From Acidimicrobiaceae bacterium (GTDB lineage Bacteria; Actinomycetota; Acidimicrobiia; Acidimicrobiales; Bog-793), in assembly GCA_027459565.1 (NCBI GenBank), contig DAIDIA010000080.1:1-23574 (forward strand): 23,574 bases of DNA, given 5' to 3'. Below, piece after piece: positions 22,567 through 23,574 of the stretch. Position numbers and translations under genes: made by a program. Positions within the stretch are counted from its first letter, which is position 1. Each line of letters opens with the position of its first letter. The notes under the pieces were generated by a model, which ran no database searches, was not told the DNA's origin, and was given only the letters and a program-made list of their open reading frames with translations.

Positions 22567-23574
22567 ATGCGACGGATCGCGGTTCTCTCGATGCATACCT
22601 CACCTCTCGCGCAGCCCGGCACCGGCGATGGCGGCGGAATGAACGTCTATGTGCGCGAGCTCACCGCTGCGCTCGCCCGTTCGAACGTCTCTTGCGAGGT
22701 CTTCACGCGCGCGGACGCGCCCGGTCTCCGCGAGACTGTCGATGTCGAGCCGGGGTTTCGCGTGCATCATCTGCGCGTCGGGCCGCAAGAGCCGGTGGAC
22801 AAGGGTCGCCTGCACCTGCTGACCGGATCCTTCACCGAGGCCGTCGACGCGAAGATGGACGAAATTGAATCGAGCGACGGGCTCGGGTTTGATGCCATCC
22901 ATGCCAACTACTGGCTATCGGGAGTCGTGGGGCACACGCTGAAGCATCGACGCTCGCTTCCACTCGTCTCGACGTTTCACACGCTGGACCGGGTCAAGGC
23001 GGAGGCAAGTCCGGAGGAGGTTGACGTTCACGATCCGGATCGTCGTGCCCTTGCCGAAGCTGAGGTGATCGGCTGTTCCGACGCGGTGCTTGCCTCGTGC
23101 AGCGTCGAGGCAGACCAGCTCGTGGGTCTCTATGGTGCCGACCGTTCGCGTGTTGCAATCGTTGCGCCCGGGGTCGATCACGCGTTCTTCTCCCCCGGCG
23201 TGCGATCCCAGGCCCAGCGCGCGGTCTCGCTCCAAGGTGCCGGGCCACTCCTTCTCTTTGTCGGTCGGATCCAACCGCTCAAGGGTGTCGATATTGCCGT
23301 ACGCGCCCTCGCGTGCCTGATTGAACGGGGAGTACCGACAGCCCGACTCGTCGTCGTCGGGGGACCGAGTGGTCCGATGGGGGAGATTGAGGTGAAACAG
23401 CTCCACCAGCTTGTCGCGCAACTCGGTCTCGAGCACGCGGTGCATTTTGTGGCTCCGCAGCCTCACGAGCTGCTCTCGACCTTCTACCGCGCCGCGGACT
23501 GTGTCTTGGTGCCTTCGATGTCGGAGTCGTTTGGACTTGTCGCCCTTGAGGCCGCGTCGTGTGGAACACCAGTG
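22567..23574 (+). CDS. mshA: D-inositol-3-phosphate glycosyltransferase MshA (truncated at window end)
   Basis: MshA transfers GlcNAc from UDP-GlcNAc to inositol-3-phosphate, the first step of mycothiol synthesis. The visible 336 codons (of roughly 430 expected) show a GT-B fold. The N-terminus VLSMHTSPLAQPGTGDGGGM then NVYVRELTAAL is highly characteristic of MshA. IHANYWLSGVVGHTLK, VSTFHTLDRVK and VAPGVDHAFFSPG follow, then LLFVGRIQPLKGVDIAVRAL. The donor-site motif VPSMSESFGLVALEAASCG comes near the edge. The frame is open to the last base, so the 3' end lies outside. Together with mca it indicates a mycothiol-using organism. Confidence 0.93.
   Translation, partial: MRRIAVLSMHTSPLAQPGTGDGGGMNVYVRELTAALARSNVSCEVFTRADAPGLRETVDVEPGFRVHHLRVGPQEPVDKGRLHLLTGSFTEAVDAKMDEIESSDGLGFDAIHANYWLSGVVGHTLKHRRSLPLVSTFHTLDRVKAEASPEEVDVHDPDRRALAEAEVIGCSDAVLASCSVEADQLVGLYGADRSRVAIVAPGVDHAFFSPGVRSQAQRAVSLQGAGPLLLFVGRIQPLKGVDIAVRALACLIERGVPTARLVVVGGPSGPMGEIEVKQLHQLVAQLGLEHAVHFVAPQPHELLSTFYRAADCVLVPSMSESFGLVALEAASCGTPV

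Overview
This window looks like a chromosomal, housekeeping-type segment of an actinobacterium (Actinomycetota). It is fairly G+C-rich, roughly 60% by eye. The lineage evidence comes from gene content. There are two mycothiol genes: mca near the left end and mshA running off the right end. Two tiny basic ribosomal proteins known mainly from Actinobacteria, bL37 and bS22, are also present. A nickel superoxide dismutase is encoded beside its maturation peptidase. Several genes have a TAnnnT -10 box only 6-9 bases before the start codon and no Shine-Dalgarno sequence, as in leaderless actinobacterial transcripts. A deep-branching group such as Acidimicrobiia is my guess, not something the sequence proves. 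I see no insertion sequence, prophage, CRISPR array or clear sign of recent transfer.

Layout. 1-1345: the 5' end of a PspA/IM30 gene (minus strand) diverges from mca. 1458-4924: a magnesium-homeostasis region. It holds a PRC-barrel/MgtE_N/CBS gene interrupted by one in-frame TGA, then an M-box Mg2+ riboswitch, then a Nramp-related transporter lacking the usual DPGN and MPH motifs. 4985-7594: M1 aminopeptidase N on the minus strand. 7721-9433: a PfkB-family kinase, the 27-residue bL37 gene (minus strand), and a DUF192-like protein. 9430-14414: the overlapping cluster rsmI, metG, tatD, rsmA, ispE, with the 31-residue bS22 gene convergent at its end. 14723-16464: an ABC-2 type exporter (ATPase plus permease). 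16558-16630: tRNA-Gln(UUG). 16777-17546: two small convergent genes of unknown function. 17624-18124: a Fur-family repressor. 18129-20967: the three-subunit proton-translocating transhydrogenase operon (pntAA, pntAB, pntB, minus strand). 21097-22566: a TraR/DksA-type zinc-finger protein, a strong bidirectional hairpin, sodN (minus strand) and divergent sodX. 22567-end: mshA, truncated by the window edge.

How the genes work together. The M-box, the Nramp-related permease and the cytoplasmic MgtE-like sensor form a plausible Mg2+ uptake and sensing unit. Transhydrogenase (NADPH supply), mycothiol synthesis and detoxification (mshA, mca), Ni-SOD and a Fur-family regulator give the right half a redox and metal-stress flavour. 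The central cluster serves translation and rRNA methylation plus isoprenoid synthesis. The most interesting items are the M-box/Nramp/MgtE-sensor arrangement with its in-frame stop, the two easily missed ribosomal micro-genes, and the recurrent leaderless promoter geometry. I did not find a clearly novel multi-gene system.
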